Assembly (NCBI GenBank): GCA_008508345.1
Contig: QNGE01000137.1
Span: 200,098-264,097 of the forward strand
Direction of reading: 5' to 3'
DNA: 64,000 bases
Source: Paragonimus westermani
Lineage: Eukaryota > Platyhelminthes > Trematoda > Plagiorchiida > Troglotrematidae
Shown here: piece by piece, positions 45,607 to 57,859 of the stretch
Position numbering within the stretch: position 1 is the first letter of the stretch
How the letters are laid out: every line of letters begins with the position of its first letter
Notes under the pieces: generated by a model
Told to the model about the DNA's origin: nothing
Database searches by the model: none
What the model saw: the letters and a program-made list of their open reading frames with translations, nothing else
Made by a program: the position numbers and the translations under genes

Positions 45607-48600
45607 CTAAAATGATAAAGTATACTTTGGCTACTGAGAATTGGAAAGTAGTGTGTTTTGAATTACAGAATAGTGTTCCAAATACAATGATGGTAATAGT
45701 AGGAATAACAATGGTGATAGTAATAATGATAACGCGATGACATCACTTCAAGTAAAGTTTTGTAAACGAGCATTTGGACCATGTTGAGTGGACACCTCTG
45801 CTAATTTTGTTGGAGAACTTTTGCTTACAATTTGCTGGACATTCGTTCTCATTTTAACCTTGGTATGTTGATTTTGTGAATGTTCACATTGAAGTGTCGG
45901 CTACTACCAAAATTGAGCACCCCGGCCGCTCGTTTTAACATCAGATAAGATATTCCACTACGTAAAACAGAGACGACCCCTAGGTTACTGGAGAATAGGC
46001 CTTAACGCTGCTACAGATTTACACGTTTCTCTCTCCATCCAACATTCATACTCGTCGCCCATGTCGAATTTCTTCAAATGTGCGTGGGTCTCTATTTTCA
46101 TTTCGTCGTGATATTTATTTTCTTTCTATTGACTGATAGTGTTTGTGGCTCAGGCGATTCCGTAGTAGTCATAAGTGCCCTTAGTTCCAACTGTTACTTG
46201 GCAATGCTCGAACTAACTGTTCTGCACTGCACATGAGCAACCGGTTGATTATGAACTTATCCAACTTAATTTCATCGCGCCGAGTTCCTTTTGTCTCTGG
46301 TTCTCAATTATCTAACTACCCAGTTGACTTCAATCCACAACTTGTCAAAAACATAGCATTTATTCTAGGCTGCATCAGTTGCGTAGTTCATTGTTCATTC
46401 ACCACATATTAGTGTCCCCTGGTTTGGTACGTCTCTGAGTTTTTTTACAGGAAATTACAGCTGGGATTTATAACCTCAGTTTCGTTCCACAATGAGCCAC
46501 TCAGCTAGATCATTGTCTTGAAACTTTAAGAGGTATTTAAAATTTTCATTGAACACTTGTTAGTTAACAATCAGCCCATGTGTATTAAACAGTCGTGGTG
46601 AAGCAACATTGACAATATGTCCGACAACCGTTCGTTGTTAACCGATATGCGGCCGCACAAAGTCAACCATCCCCACTTAGCATGTGATAGCGATTCTTTG
46701 TAATCATCAGGTGCATATGAAGAAGTCTATCCAAGAGATGCTCACGATGCAAAACAAAGCAATCAAATATTAAAATAAACATACCTCCAAACTTTTATCA
46801 CAGGCAAACTCAAGGGTATTGAAGTATTAAAAAGTGAGGATAATGATATCATCTGAATGGTTCAAGTGTCGATTTGTCCAGCCTCAGCAATGTATCAACC
46901 CAATGTGTCTTCAAGTTTGAGCAGACGGTGTCAGTAGTGTTTACCTCCATGTATCCTTTCCTTATCCAAATATCACTTATGCAAATGACTCTAATTCTAC
47001 CTTACCTTTGCGTGGTGTATTCATAAAAATTTAACACAAGGGTAACAAAAATATATGTACATGATCCCGTCAGTTATAGTTTTCCGTGGTTTCTGACGTC
47101 GTGTTTGAAGAACAGCATAAAAAGTCTCCACTTTCAAAACACTATCAGCTTTTTGGCCCTGTTCATTTTCATCTGCTCTATCCGTTCACGAAAGTCATAA
47201 TGCACTCAATGTGAGTTTTTCTTGATTCATATTTATAAATTCTCGTTCGAAACAATCACTGTTAATTCTGTACGACAAAAACCAGTAGTAAACTGTTTCG
47301 ATCAAAATCAACAAAAGCAGTGATTATGGAAAGGTTTGGTAAGTTGATGCTTCTTTGTCATGATTTGTCTCATTCACGTAGAAAGTGAACACATAAAAAC
47401 GCAAGTCGATCACCTGGCTCATGTGTGGTTTTTCTTCCGCCGTGTTATCTAGGGCACTTCCCCTTCACAAATTAAACTTCTTTTGATCATAGTTAAACCT
47501 GTTCACACTGATTCTTCCTTGTGGCTGTCGTCTTATACCACATTCTTACTTTTGGAAATCATCTGATATTCAACAATCGAGGATTGTGCCACCGGTTTTC
47601 AGTACGGAATCTACTCCGACGCGTGCTGTCTACGTCGTTTGGCTGTTCCAAGGTTCACTGGCACTAACCGAACAAAGCACTGGAATCTTCTTGTGACATC
47701 ATTTTGCTTCCACTGTTCTTCAACCGTCTAAGATGTGTGACAAATTTGCCCTCAGAATTTCGTCTTCTCTTATCTGGGCAGGATTTTCAAGAATACTATT
47801 TACTATCCTCTACTAAGTTCCAGTTTAGGTGACTGTTCGAACCTGCACGCACTCCACGTTTTACTGTTGTTCGTCATTGGGCTTAACCCGTACATAAATT
47901 CGCTACAGCTATTCTCGAAATACATATCACGCTGAATCAGTAGTATACGAAATACCAGACTATAGTTGTCCATCGTGTTGCCTGTGATACTTAAAAATGC
48001 ATGTACGATTTAGGCTTCTTTTGTGACACACTTGTTACCAATCATTATTCTCAACGTCATTACTTCACCGTTTATTGCGTCGAGAGAACTTTACGGACTA
48101 AGTATATGCAAACAATCACCATCTAGTAGCCAAAGACCGTATGAGAGAAGAGACTCTAAACTAAAACCAAAACTTCTAACGGACTGCAGGAAAAATGTTC
48201 CAGGCATGACAAGCAGAAGATGACGATCACTGTTGAATATTTGTTAACGTTCTCAAAATTGATCCGTTAAATTTGCAGAAAATAAAAGACGCACAAAACT
48301 AACATCCAGATTTTGGTGTCCCATAGATTTTTCCTTGAATTCCGGTGGACTTATCTTAAAGAAGGTTTAGTATTCATTGACAGCATCTGGAGATAGGCCA
48401 TTAAAAATTGTAGAGAACGGAAACCTCCCGTACCGGGAAAGATAAACAGGATTAGGTCAACAGTCAATGTATCGTAGACATCTCAAGACAGTCCTAATTC
48501 TTATTTACAAAAGCACTTCACACCCCGGATCATACACAAGATTATCTCATTCCACTAAAAAGATATGTCTTTCGGGGTCCACTCATTAAAAATGAGCAGT

Positions 48601-48627
48601 GTAATGGGTAAGCTACTCAGCGGGCAG
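45607..48627. other. Non-coding, nothing confident
   Basis: Upstream intron of the glypican gene. No exon in phase 0 with N-terminal glypican features and no recognisable repeat. Confidence 0.35.
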
Positions 48628-48741
48628 TACCGCCCCTCAGTTACCATCTGTTCACACTGGAACGCGTTGCCCAACTCTGTGATCACCACCGAATCGGTTG
48701 TGCTTTTCAAAATAGTACTCATCTCCCACTTACGTGAGTGA
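48628..48741 (+). pseudogene. Non-LTR retrotransposon (CR1/jockey type) C-terminal remnant
   Basis: A short frame reads YRPSVTICSHWNALPNSVIT then TESVVLFKIVLISHLRE before TGA. The W-N-x-L-P-x-x-V-(I/V)...S-V...F-K pattern is the conserved end of the RT-containing ORF in CR1, jockey and related LINEs. No catalytic part is nearby, so it is an orphan 3' fragment. Confidence 0.65.
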
Positions 48742-51695
48742 CAGTTTGCACTAAGAGTTTTCTGACTGTTATTCTTTCCAAATCTCATAGGCCATTAAAT
48801 GAACACATCTGATGGAATGTCGATTTAGTGCTCGTTACTGATATGATTGCAGCCTGCAGCCTCATTGAGGTTTCTCTTTGTTTATTTCCGTTCTCCTTCT
48901 CTTCACACCCACAAACCGTCAGAGACAAACTTCTTTCTCACCAAAAAGAACATAACAGCAAGAGTCTTTTTTCTTTCCACAACAACCTACACAACCATGA
49001 ACCTAGGAGAAGAAACGATCAATTAACGGCGGGCGTGTTACTTACTGTTTAAAGTGATATACGGCCGAAAATTTAGTTAACTTAATTATTGATACGCACC
49101 ACCTCGTGAACTTTGTTGCAGACATTCAGCTGCAGTTAACCAATTATGTTCCCTACTATTTGGCACTTCTTTCAAATGCCACAAAACAGCAAATATCCCC
49201 ATTTTTCAATTAACTTAAAAGCTCTATCAAATTTTTTCTTGGACTAATAGAGAATGGAAATGTTGATTCCGTTATCCCCGAAATTTTTAGTCCACTCAAG
49301 CTGTTATTTTTGTCCGTCAAATACGTGATTTTGTAAGTTCAATTTTCAGTAGACGCCGTTGATTTGACATTATAATTCAGACCCAGCTGTACAAGTATTA
49401 ACGCGTGTCGTCCATTACCTCTGTTATACACCTTTGTTCATATCAAATATTGGTAATTGAAAATCTTCTTCAATCCAGTGTCAAATGATCTGCCCAATAT
49501 GTTGGTATGGTCAGCCCACTCATGTCATTTAATTAACGCTTCAGTCATCCATGACTGCCTTGAAGCTGGCATACTTTACACATAAACAATCACATCGGCC
49601 GTACATAATCTCTTAAATCCAGTTGAGCAAGGTCAACATTTCAAGTAAGCTGTAAATGGAACCTAGATTGTCTTCCCTGTGAAAGGTGAAGGTAAATACT
49701 TATACAAATAGCAATCAATTAGTGTGTTAATTCTGCTACGCCGATCACTCACTCTAGAATCCCTGGAACACTGCAGATGTTCAAGAGCGACTGAGAGGTT
49801 GTGAAAAACCAGTTTGTCTCAAGATTCTGGAGAGCTTAAAATTAGTTTGAAAACAATAACCTAGAACGAGTTATCAGCTTCATATTACAGCTCTTGTATT
49901 ATAGTATCTGCGGTCAGTGTTCAGCTTATGTATATCCTTGGTAGGTGAAGACAGCCTCAAAAATGTGTGCTTCTGGTGAATAATGATCATCTATCACACT
50001 ATACACTTGCATCCATACAGAACTAAGAACTTGACGCGACAGCCAATATTGCGGTCAAAGACCGGTTATTTCACTTGTTTCTTTCGACACAACAGTAGTT
50101 TATCACCTAACTTCTCAGAGTTGGTTATTTTAGGCAACTGGCGTCGACAATGGGTTTGCTGTGAGATGTTAGCTGAAGCAAATTACAAACAGCCCCTCAA
50201 TCAGCATTCCCTGTTTTCCAATTTGCGCGTCAAGGTAAACAGTGGCTTAATACTAGAACAAGAGGTGATCAGACGGCACGATGTTTCCTCTTTCACTCAA
50301 ATTCTAAAGATTCATTAGTACACTAGAGACACATCTTCGTCAAATGAGTGCTATTCGCATTCAGTCATCTTCTGTGCTCCCTTTCCTCTAGTTCGTTCTG
50401 GGTTATGCTGACCGTGAGTAGTACTCACTAGATACTCCGACTTCATAGCGCAGGGAACAGTGTAAGGAAAATCGAACTGGTGTGGATAATATTTGCAACT
50501 TATCACGTTTGAACCAATCGCTTGCAAATTTGGCCTAGTAAAGTTGCTTTTAAACTGAGTTCGGAGGATATATACAACGGATACTGCTTCCGAATGATAG
50601 ATCGTTACTGAAAGGACCTCACTGGCAAGTGGGCATCTATACGGATATATGTCCATAGCGCATTAAAATCCAAATACTTTATCACGCGGAGAACGTTCTA
50701 GAGTTTTTAACTGCTGGAAAATTATCCTTGAGAAGATAAATTCAACAGTAGTGCGCCAGCATTCGGCTGTGTAACTGTCTCCAGTGTAAATTATTTAAAG
50801 TGTTAAGCTTCACACACGATCCCAATGTTTCCACGAGCACCATGCTTCTCATGTTGTTTAGCAGTTCAGTAACACCAGAACGGACCGGTGCATGTCCCAC
50901 TGCACCAGTGAGCACATCTTAAAAGGGTCGACTCAAGCGGTGGATCACCATAATTCACGTGTGCTTTGGATATGTAGGTAACCGACTTGGTTGATGACCA
51001 GTTATATTTGGCACTTCCCGGTTACCTCCTCTCAACAGCTGACACTGTCGATATGCACAAATTCCGGAGTTGCATCGATTCTGATTCCCACTCAATAAGT
51101 ACTCGACCTCTAAAAGCCATATCTTCGTTAACAGTTGTCTGGTTTCTTCCGGTGATATTTAAAATCAAGTTCTTGTGACGTACATTCGTCAGATCATTTG
51201 GGCTTCTGGTTACTTTACAAGCATGGACAGATAAGGCATTTTATCTAAAGTTCTGTCAATAAATCACATTTTTCAACATTTATGAAGTCAGTAATATCAC
51301 GACTGTCGATTGCACTTTAATAAATGTATCCTTCTAAATTTTCCGAAGTGATCTACCAATTTTTTTGTATATTGGAGGACTCCAATATTCTGTTAAAGCG
51401 TCACAACATTATCCCAGTCGAGGGTATTTGTGGTCCACCCGCTAAATCCCTCTTTACTGCCAAGTGTTGCTGAGCTATTTCCCATTCAACCATATCAAAA
51501 ACGGTTCTGCTTCATTTTTTCCGTGAAAGCACTTACTCTGCAACAATCAGTGTGCCGAACGTTTTCATAAATTGCTCTAAATATTCTACGTGACCTTCAC
51601 TCATTCATGCACAGACTTATTTTCCAAACCAGGCTGAACACGGTGTCAATTCGTACTGCGTGTTCCGATCCAGATTAGAGCGCAATTAATTCACC
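48742..51695. other. Non-coding, ambiguous frames only
   Basis: A plus-strand frame at 49983-50318 has a donor-like CAAG|GTAAAC and a minus-strand frame at 50351-50656 has no paired signals. Neither was accepted. Confidence 0.3.
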
Positions 51696-51788
51696 ATGGG
51701 TAACACTGGATGCTGTAGTTCGTCAGAAATACCCGAGACAAGTTGCATTAATATATCCCTAGTGACATTGGTCGGGCGTCAAAAATAG
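51696..51788 (+). CDS. Candidate first exon with N-terminal acylation motif
   Basis: ATG in a very good context (TTCACCATGG) begins MGNTGCCSSSEIPETS, a 30-codon frame to TAG. Gly2 followed by N-T and a Cys pair is a classic N-myristoylation plus palmitoylation signal. M-G-N-T-x-C-C-x-S-S resembles the start of cyclin-Y, which uses it for plasma-membrane targeting. A donor at CTA|GTGACA could end the exon, but no downstream cyclin-box exon was recognised. The motif is short and may be chance. Confidence 0.25.
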   Translation: MGNTGCCSSSEIPETSCINISLVTLVGRQK

Positions 51789-54700
51789 TACATAAATGCA
51801 ACTTATCGATGTGTTTGTTCGCCGACGAAACGAACAAGTTGTCAGACTATTTACCTACTAATTTATGTCCTCCATCGAGGCATCTCGTGTCTTCTCATCT
51901 GCTTGTTCAAGTAGGTCAGTGTGTCTTGGTGTCCATGTGATCAGTATACTTCCTTGAGAGGACAAATGCATGCTTGTGCTAGTTAGAAGTCTCATAGAAA
52001 TGACCATCAGTAGCTACCTCCTTGGACCCTGGATACGCCATGCGATATTGGCGTCAAAATATTGCATATTTATTCCACCTTGGCGTGTGTTCTAGAACTG
52101 CCTAGATCTAAAATTTCGCGTTCATAGTCTAACTTCCCAAGTTTTAAGTCGGTGGTACGTAGAACTCATTTTTGCGAACCTTCTACTTACGAGCCCTGCT
52201 CGCCAACTGACGGTAGCCTACCAATGAAACTGAAGCAACCGTTTCAGTTACGTATTGGTCTTGAAGTTAAAGCAGATGGTTGGGTTACTCTGGCCTTGCT
52301 CCGCAATCGTACCACCCACTGTGAACTAAACCGTCTTATCTTTGGGTTTCTTCAGCTTTGTTTTGCTGAGCTTGTTCTCTATGACTTCCCCGGCCATCGT
52401 TTGTGTCAAGCCGTTTACGTGAAACTAACTTGATCGCCTAATGGCGGCAGTAGTCTGTTGACCAACAGCTCCGACAGAAAGTACTTTCTTGAAACTGCTT
52501 GCAAGTAGGAAGGACAATATCCAACAAAACAGTGAGGAGTAAAGGCAGGCACTAAGGTTCAACCGTGTGAAAAGCTAACCTAAATGTCTAACTCCAAAGG
52601 GTTCATTTGTGTATATTTTACTTCCCTTGTCCTTGACAGTTATATAGATATTGACCCAGGTGTTTCGTTTTATTATGTCACCTTGATAGTTATGCGAATA
52701 GCTGGTTGACCACTATTATGTTCTGCTTGAGTGATGTGTTCAATACCGTATTTGGTGCTTAACTGGGTTTGCAATTTTGAGTATTTTGACTACTCAGTGA
52801 AACTCGGCTGGATGTACCATATTCTGTGATTATAAGTTCTACCTTAGCAGTTTGACAACAATTCATAATTCGAACAAAACAGTTAGTTTTCGGTCATTAG
52901 GCACGTCCTGACCATTGGTCACACTATCGATCCAGCCTTTGCGTTCAGAATCCGTTTGCATCATTCCATTTCAAGATTATTGCTGTTTGCTGAAGCGGTT
53001 GCACTCAATATCTTCAAGCCACCTCTGTGTTCAGGAACAAACGTTCGAGAACTTGACCTCCCCCTAGACTTAACGACTAGTCCTAAACCGCTTATTGAAT
53101 ATCCACCCTTCTAGTTGTTTGCTATAAGAAAACCAACCCATGTTATCGTGAATTTGGCATTGACGAGTCAACACGAAATGCACACATCCACCAGTTTTCA
53201 TATTCTAAATGTTTCGTTAAAGCTTCTTGAGGGAACTAATCGTTTCACATTTGCAGTTTACTTCTCGGAAAAGGTCCGCCGAACAAAACTGTTGGGTTCG
53301 TTTATTTATTCACTTTGACATTTTGCTCAATAGTGCCGTTTCGTTGTGGTCGAACATTGTTTTATTATTTGGGATCTTTGGTTTATCGCCATGTTTTGCT
53401 CAGCATCTCCTTGGAAGGTTATACACAGAGTCCTCTTGAACCCTTGCATTAACTTCAGTAAGTCAGCACAGTCGCTGAGTTTATTCATTCACGTTTCTTT
53501 TACCACGGCTCACTTCACCTTCCTAGGACTGCTGTTGTCGCGTCTAAAGTTGCCTCCGACCTGTAATTCACAGACTTCTCCAGAGCACTGAGCATAACTT
53601 AGTCGATCTTGATTGGGCCCACGTCAACGACGTTCCCAAAAACTTCCAAGCAGTTCCGAGTGGTCCCGTACTCCAGAATCTTCGATATGAGCATCAACTT
53701 CGAATTTATCAGTGCACCAGTTAACGTGTCCAAAGGGATCGTGGTACCAAGCATGATTTTTAAGCAGATTGGGAGATTTTTATGCTTACCACTATACACA
53801 AGAATAGCCTTGCAAAGTGGATCTGTGGTGGTCAGTATCTAGGTAATCAAAGTCCGATTCGACAGTAACTGCAAAACGACCAGTGTTTATGCCTTCACCT
53901 AGTGCGAATCAAAGAAGTACCTTCGGTTCACATATCCATAAAACGCACTGCTCGTCAGTGTTTTGTACTACACCTTACAAAGCCAGAGATCTGTCAGCAA
54001 TAAATCGTGAGTTTTTTCACCGATTCCAATTGCCGAATTGCTTATGAAGACGGACTGTTTTAGCCAATGAAATCATTGTCCAGCCTCACGGACACCGTGA
54101 TTTTTCGCGGCATATGGAAATTTTACAAATTATACTTGAAGGTTGAAAGTAGAATTTGTTTTGAAAGTTGACCTTTGAGAATAGTATACGATGTGCTTTT
54201 ATATGCAAGAAATATCAAGTGGTTGAGAGGCATTTTGATGCAAATCTCGAAAAACACGTCTGTATAAGCGATTTGGTTGTCATCGTCCGAAACACGTGTG
54301 TACACATATATTTCTATACGTACATTTTGAGGATTAGAACAACCACTGAAAAAGTAACCATGATCTAATCAATAGTTGTACCATAGCAAAAATCAACCAA
54401 TGTTCTCCGTTTATATCCCGCGGTTTGCTTGACGATATCACAAACTGAGACACACTATATATAACACACTAAGAAACACCCCCTGAGACCTCTTATGCTT
54501 CATGGCGGTGCGTTCTGTTCAAAAACTCTCTCAACCAAATGATCCCCAGCTATACACAGAAACCTTTGTCAGATCAATTGTTTTTGGATCTGACACATAA
54601 CTGGTACTCGTTGAGTCACCAATCGTGAATTGATTATTGGGTTTAGTACCAGGCGATTTCTAGATTATTTCAGCTTCCAGTTCTTGTGTGACCTAACTAC

Positions 54701-55435
54701 TAAGAACCTGCGGGCAGTGTCCCCAATTTATTAACTGCGCGCAGTAATGAGCTCGCTAGAACCGTAAATTACCTTTAAACTGTGCGGGGAATTAAAGCAC
54801 TATTGTCTATTTTAATGCCCAATTATCGTGTGGCATATTTGTTGCTGTTTATGGTTTCTTATGTACCCCTAGGGGTGAGCAGTTACCTTGCTCTAACTGT
54901 TTTTCAAGGAATTTTCTAGGTACCCTTCGTTATTTCATAAAACAATGGTCTCTCTTTACTATGACATATAAAAAGTCTTCACGTCAACCCAAAACGCTTG
55001 CATTACATTGAAATTACTGTGCTGTCATATGTCTGTCTAGGATGGACAGACTTGTAATCTGTTCTCCGTAACACTGAGCAAGTGATGAACAGTGCATTTA
55101 ATTCGTGTCTTTACTCTGTAGTCAAAAGGACCTGGAAATGATAGAAAGTCACAGTTTGATGGTCCATCTATCTGGCATAGTTGGCATAGGGGAGATATTA
55201 ATTGGTCATCCATAGTGATCGCAAACGCCACCAGTTTCATAGCAGGTAGGTATTAATTATTCCTCTGTTGTCCTACTTCGACTAGGCTGTCTTATTTCGA
55301 GTGCACAACCGACACAAATATTTTGTTTTAACCAGCCGCATTGTCCCAGCTGTCGCACTTGTCTAGCTTTCCAAAAACATCGTTTTGTAACGTGAAATAA
55401 CAATATTCGTTATATCATACAGATTTGATTTTTTA
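51789..55435. other. Non-coding, no confident feature
   Basis: Frames at 52152-52433 (+), 53599-53842 (both strands) and 53115-53591 (+) were inspected. They have no splice pairs in phase and no family resemblance. Confidence 0.3.
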
Positions 55436-55686
55436 TTAGACGGATGATCTTGCAACCCTTGTCCTGAAATCTCTCCAGGACAATGTGGGAGTCATTCGAC
55501 TGTAAAACAGCTGGACACATTGTAGTGGAGCTAATTGAATGTCCGGCATTTGTGGTGAACGAGCCAGGTTGAGCGCGTACACCTGCCCATCTTCTTGCTC
55601 GAATAATGGAATTGTTAACAGCGCACGTGGGTAAGTGTAAATTCGACTCGGCTGGTTCTCTGGACACAAGCGTTCAAATTCATGGC
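55436..55686 (-). CDS. Candidate terminal exon of unidentified minus-strand gene
   Basis: The acceptor GCTATCATTGTAG is followed by a frame (incoming phase 1) reading HEFERLCPENQPSRIYTYPR, ALLTIPLFEQEDGQVYALNL, ARSPQMPDIQLAPLQCVQLF and ending VARSSV before TAA at 55436. AATAAA overlaps the bases right after the stop, unusually close for a poly(A) signal but supportive of a 3' end. Residue content looks globular. A second frame on the same strand is also open here. No family recognised. Because the gene is upstream of glypican on the same strand, glypican may begin between them or the genes may interleave. Confidence 0.4.
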
Positions 55687-56658
55687 CTACAATGATAGCT
55701 CAATCTGTGCGAGGAGCTAGGAACGAGAATGCCGCTTGTAGACTAACTGATCTCGAAGCATTTCGGCTTTACCACATCTGGCAGTTCATCAGGCACTTTC
55801 CGTAATCGGTAACTGGCGGGCCAGAAGCACAACGCCCCAGATTTAGGCTAATCGGATAGCGAGCCAACTTCATGCCAACGCACAAGCACACACACGCAAA
55901 CGCACGCAGAGGCATGGCCACAATCTAAGCGTCCCGATTTACACACACCTTGCACAAAAGCATGGCTACTGATGCACAGGCTGCACCACTGGCCTGAAAC
56001 GTGCAACCGAAGTAACATCCACAACAAAACAACGGTGACATAACGACTGATCTGATTCGGGGGTGTCGGCCTTATTGTCCAACAAAGACTACACGTGTGC
56101 TTGGAATGCACATTTTTTCATGGCAGGAGGGATGACATCTGAGCTGGCGTATTATCCGGTCGGACAGATAACGGCTAGATAAACGTAATGGTCTGGTTAA
56201 ATACAATTGAAAAGTACTGGAGTCCACGGTTGGTTCACGTCATCCGACATGAAATTGGAACTAAAGTTGTGAATTTTGTTGTTCTATGTCCACACGAAAT
56301 GTGGCTTAGTTTCCATCAGCTGCTTACCTAAGTAGCATACAACGCTGTTTCGTTTGCCTACTAAAGTCGAGAGTATTAGTTACCGAAAGACGGTCACAGA
56401 ACAATGAATAGTTATCACACAGCTGATTTCGGCAAACAAGAGGGATTCGTGTTGTAAGCAAGCTATGGTCAACATGGTGAATACGGTGGACATAGGAGAA
56501 AATGGCGGAACAGAATCTTCTACAAAGAATTGTTAATACCTCCGTCTAATGTCATCTTTGAAAAACAATTGCTGTCGTATAGAGAGACTCAACGTTGTTC
56601 TGATAATAAAAAGAAGAAGCGTCTCAGTGTTGACTTTCTATCACGCATTTTACTTCAG

Positions 56659-56988
56659 GCATGAGGCTACCGATTTCATGCGGGATGCGGAGAGGTAGCA
56701 AGCATGTCATGGACATCATTCCCAGGTAAGCACGTCCTGAATGCTACTGTAATCAGACAAGCAGATCAACCTCAACAACTGACAGTCGCATTCAGATTGA
56801 GTAGACGCACAAATCACGTGAGAGAAGTTCACGTTCGCAGAAGAGCACAAATTGAGCAAGCGTGCAATATAAGTGCGAGCGAACTGTTGTTCACAATCAA
56901 CCTGCAACCATTTGTCCCTCGATGCTATCACGAACAACACACCCCGGAGGGCTTTATGGTGTCCGTTCGATCCAAAATCATCAGTTGA
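56659..56988 (+). CDS. Candidate two-exon fragment with a 31-bp intron
   Basis: The acceptor CGCATTTTACTTCAG opens exon 56659-56725 with ATG at 56661 (MRLPISCGMRRGSKHVMDII). A consensus donor CCCAG|GTAAGC and acceptor GTAATCAG bound a 31-base intron (56726-56756). The phase is kept, and the frame continues QADQPQQLTVAFRLSRRTNH... to TGA at 56988 (ending VSVRSKIIS). The reading is basic and Arg-rich, with no known domain. The minus strand is also open across the region, and another plus-strand frame meets a strong donor CAG|GTAGGT at 57066, so the true structure is uncertain. Confidence 0.3.
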
Positions 56989-57358
56989 AATTAGACACTT
57001 GTCCAAAGAATATCCTCCAAGTGCACTGTCAACTCCGTCACCTCTGACAAACATCATCGAATTACAGGTAGGTGGATTAACAGATACGATGGTGTTAAGG
57101 AGATTCAAGTACGAAATACCCAGGTTTCAAATGAACTCGAACCAGTGATGGGAACAACATACCCAAACATGGCAAGCGTTATACAAGTGAGACGCATGTG
57201 TGACTGAATCGAAACACCGTATTTCTGACCTCCACTCGTGGATGATTCGTTGTTCACCTGATGGAGCGTTTGCCACGTTCACGCACGCTGTTCCTCTAGC
57301 CAGTTCGAGTGCAGCCGAAATCTAGATTTGTTGCCATTGCATTTTTGCCTATTGACGT

Positions 57359-57527
57359 TGTTGACTTTCATTTCTGAACATGTGTCAGGACCATCGTACA
57401 TGTTGAGCGGAGCATATGGATTCACATGTGGAAGTTGTTCATCTTCACCGATGCACAGACCAATGCGGTGATTTACTGTCTATACGATGGACTGCTGTTT
57501 GAGCGTTCATGTTGGCAGTACAGCAAA
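57359..57527 (+). repeat. 169-bp inverted repeat, copy A
   Basis: Reverse complement of 62984-63152 with four mismatches and no gap. One frame through it reads MWKLFIFTDAQTNAVIYCLY-DG; the matching frame in the other copy differs at three residues, so that frame does not appear conserved by selection. The W-K-L-F...D...T-N...Y-D-G spacing is loosely like a piggyBac-type transposase segment, but this is speculative. Confidence 0.85.
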
Positions 57528-57660
57528 TTGTGGACGCCTACCAACTTCGTCATTTTGAAATCGTGTGTCTTTTCTTGAGAAGCGATGATGCGGCATAAAA
57601 GAATAAACCGTTTTGGCTCATAAAAACACGGTAGGCGTTGTTACTTATCTTTACACTTAC

Positions 57661-57846
57661 TTGTGCCAGTTTGTCTTCGCAGTTTACGGATGCAGTTGTT
57701 TCTCTCCATTTATTTATCGGTGGATCTTTAGCCAGTATTATTGCACATGTAGTAGAGAACCTCAAAGTCACAATTTTTAGTGGAAGACATTTAACTACGC
57801 AGCCATCCCCATCGGTCACCACAACCAACTTGCTCCCCTGATTCAT
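57661..57846 (-). CDS. Candidate 5' or internal exon of unidentified minus-strand gene
   Basis: ATG at 57846 (context CCAAAAATGA) starts 62 codons, MNQGSKLVVVTDGDGCVVKC then LPLKIVTLRFSTTCAIILAK and ending NCEDKLAQ, with a consensus donor CACAA|GTAAGT in phase 0. A possible acceptor GCAATTGCAG 13 bases upstream could make it internal. It may belong to the same gene as the exon at 55436, although their phases do not join directly. The opposite strand is also open. No domain recognised. Confidence 0.35.
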
Positions 57847-57859
57847 TTTTGGAAGGAAA

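Noticed and set aside
48555..48788. 77-codon minus-strand frame
   Set aside because: It is the complement of the LINE C-terminal remnant on the plus strand.
49983..50318. 111-codon plus-strand frame ending near a donor-like CAAG|GTAAAC
   Set aside because: No acceptor that fits and no family resemblance.
52152..52433. 93-codon plus-strand frame, also open and Lys-rich on the minus strand
   Set aside because: Strand cannot be decided, stops break the minus reading, and no domain is seen.
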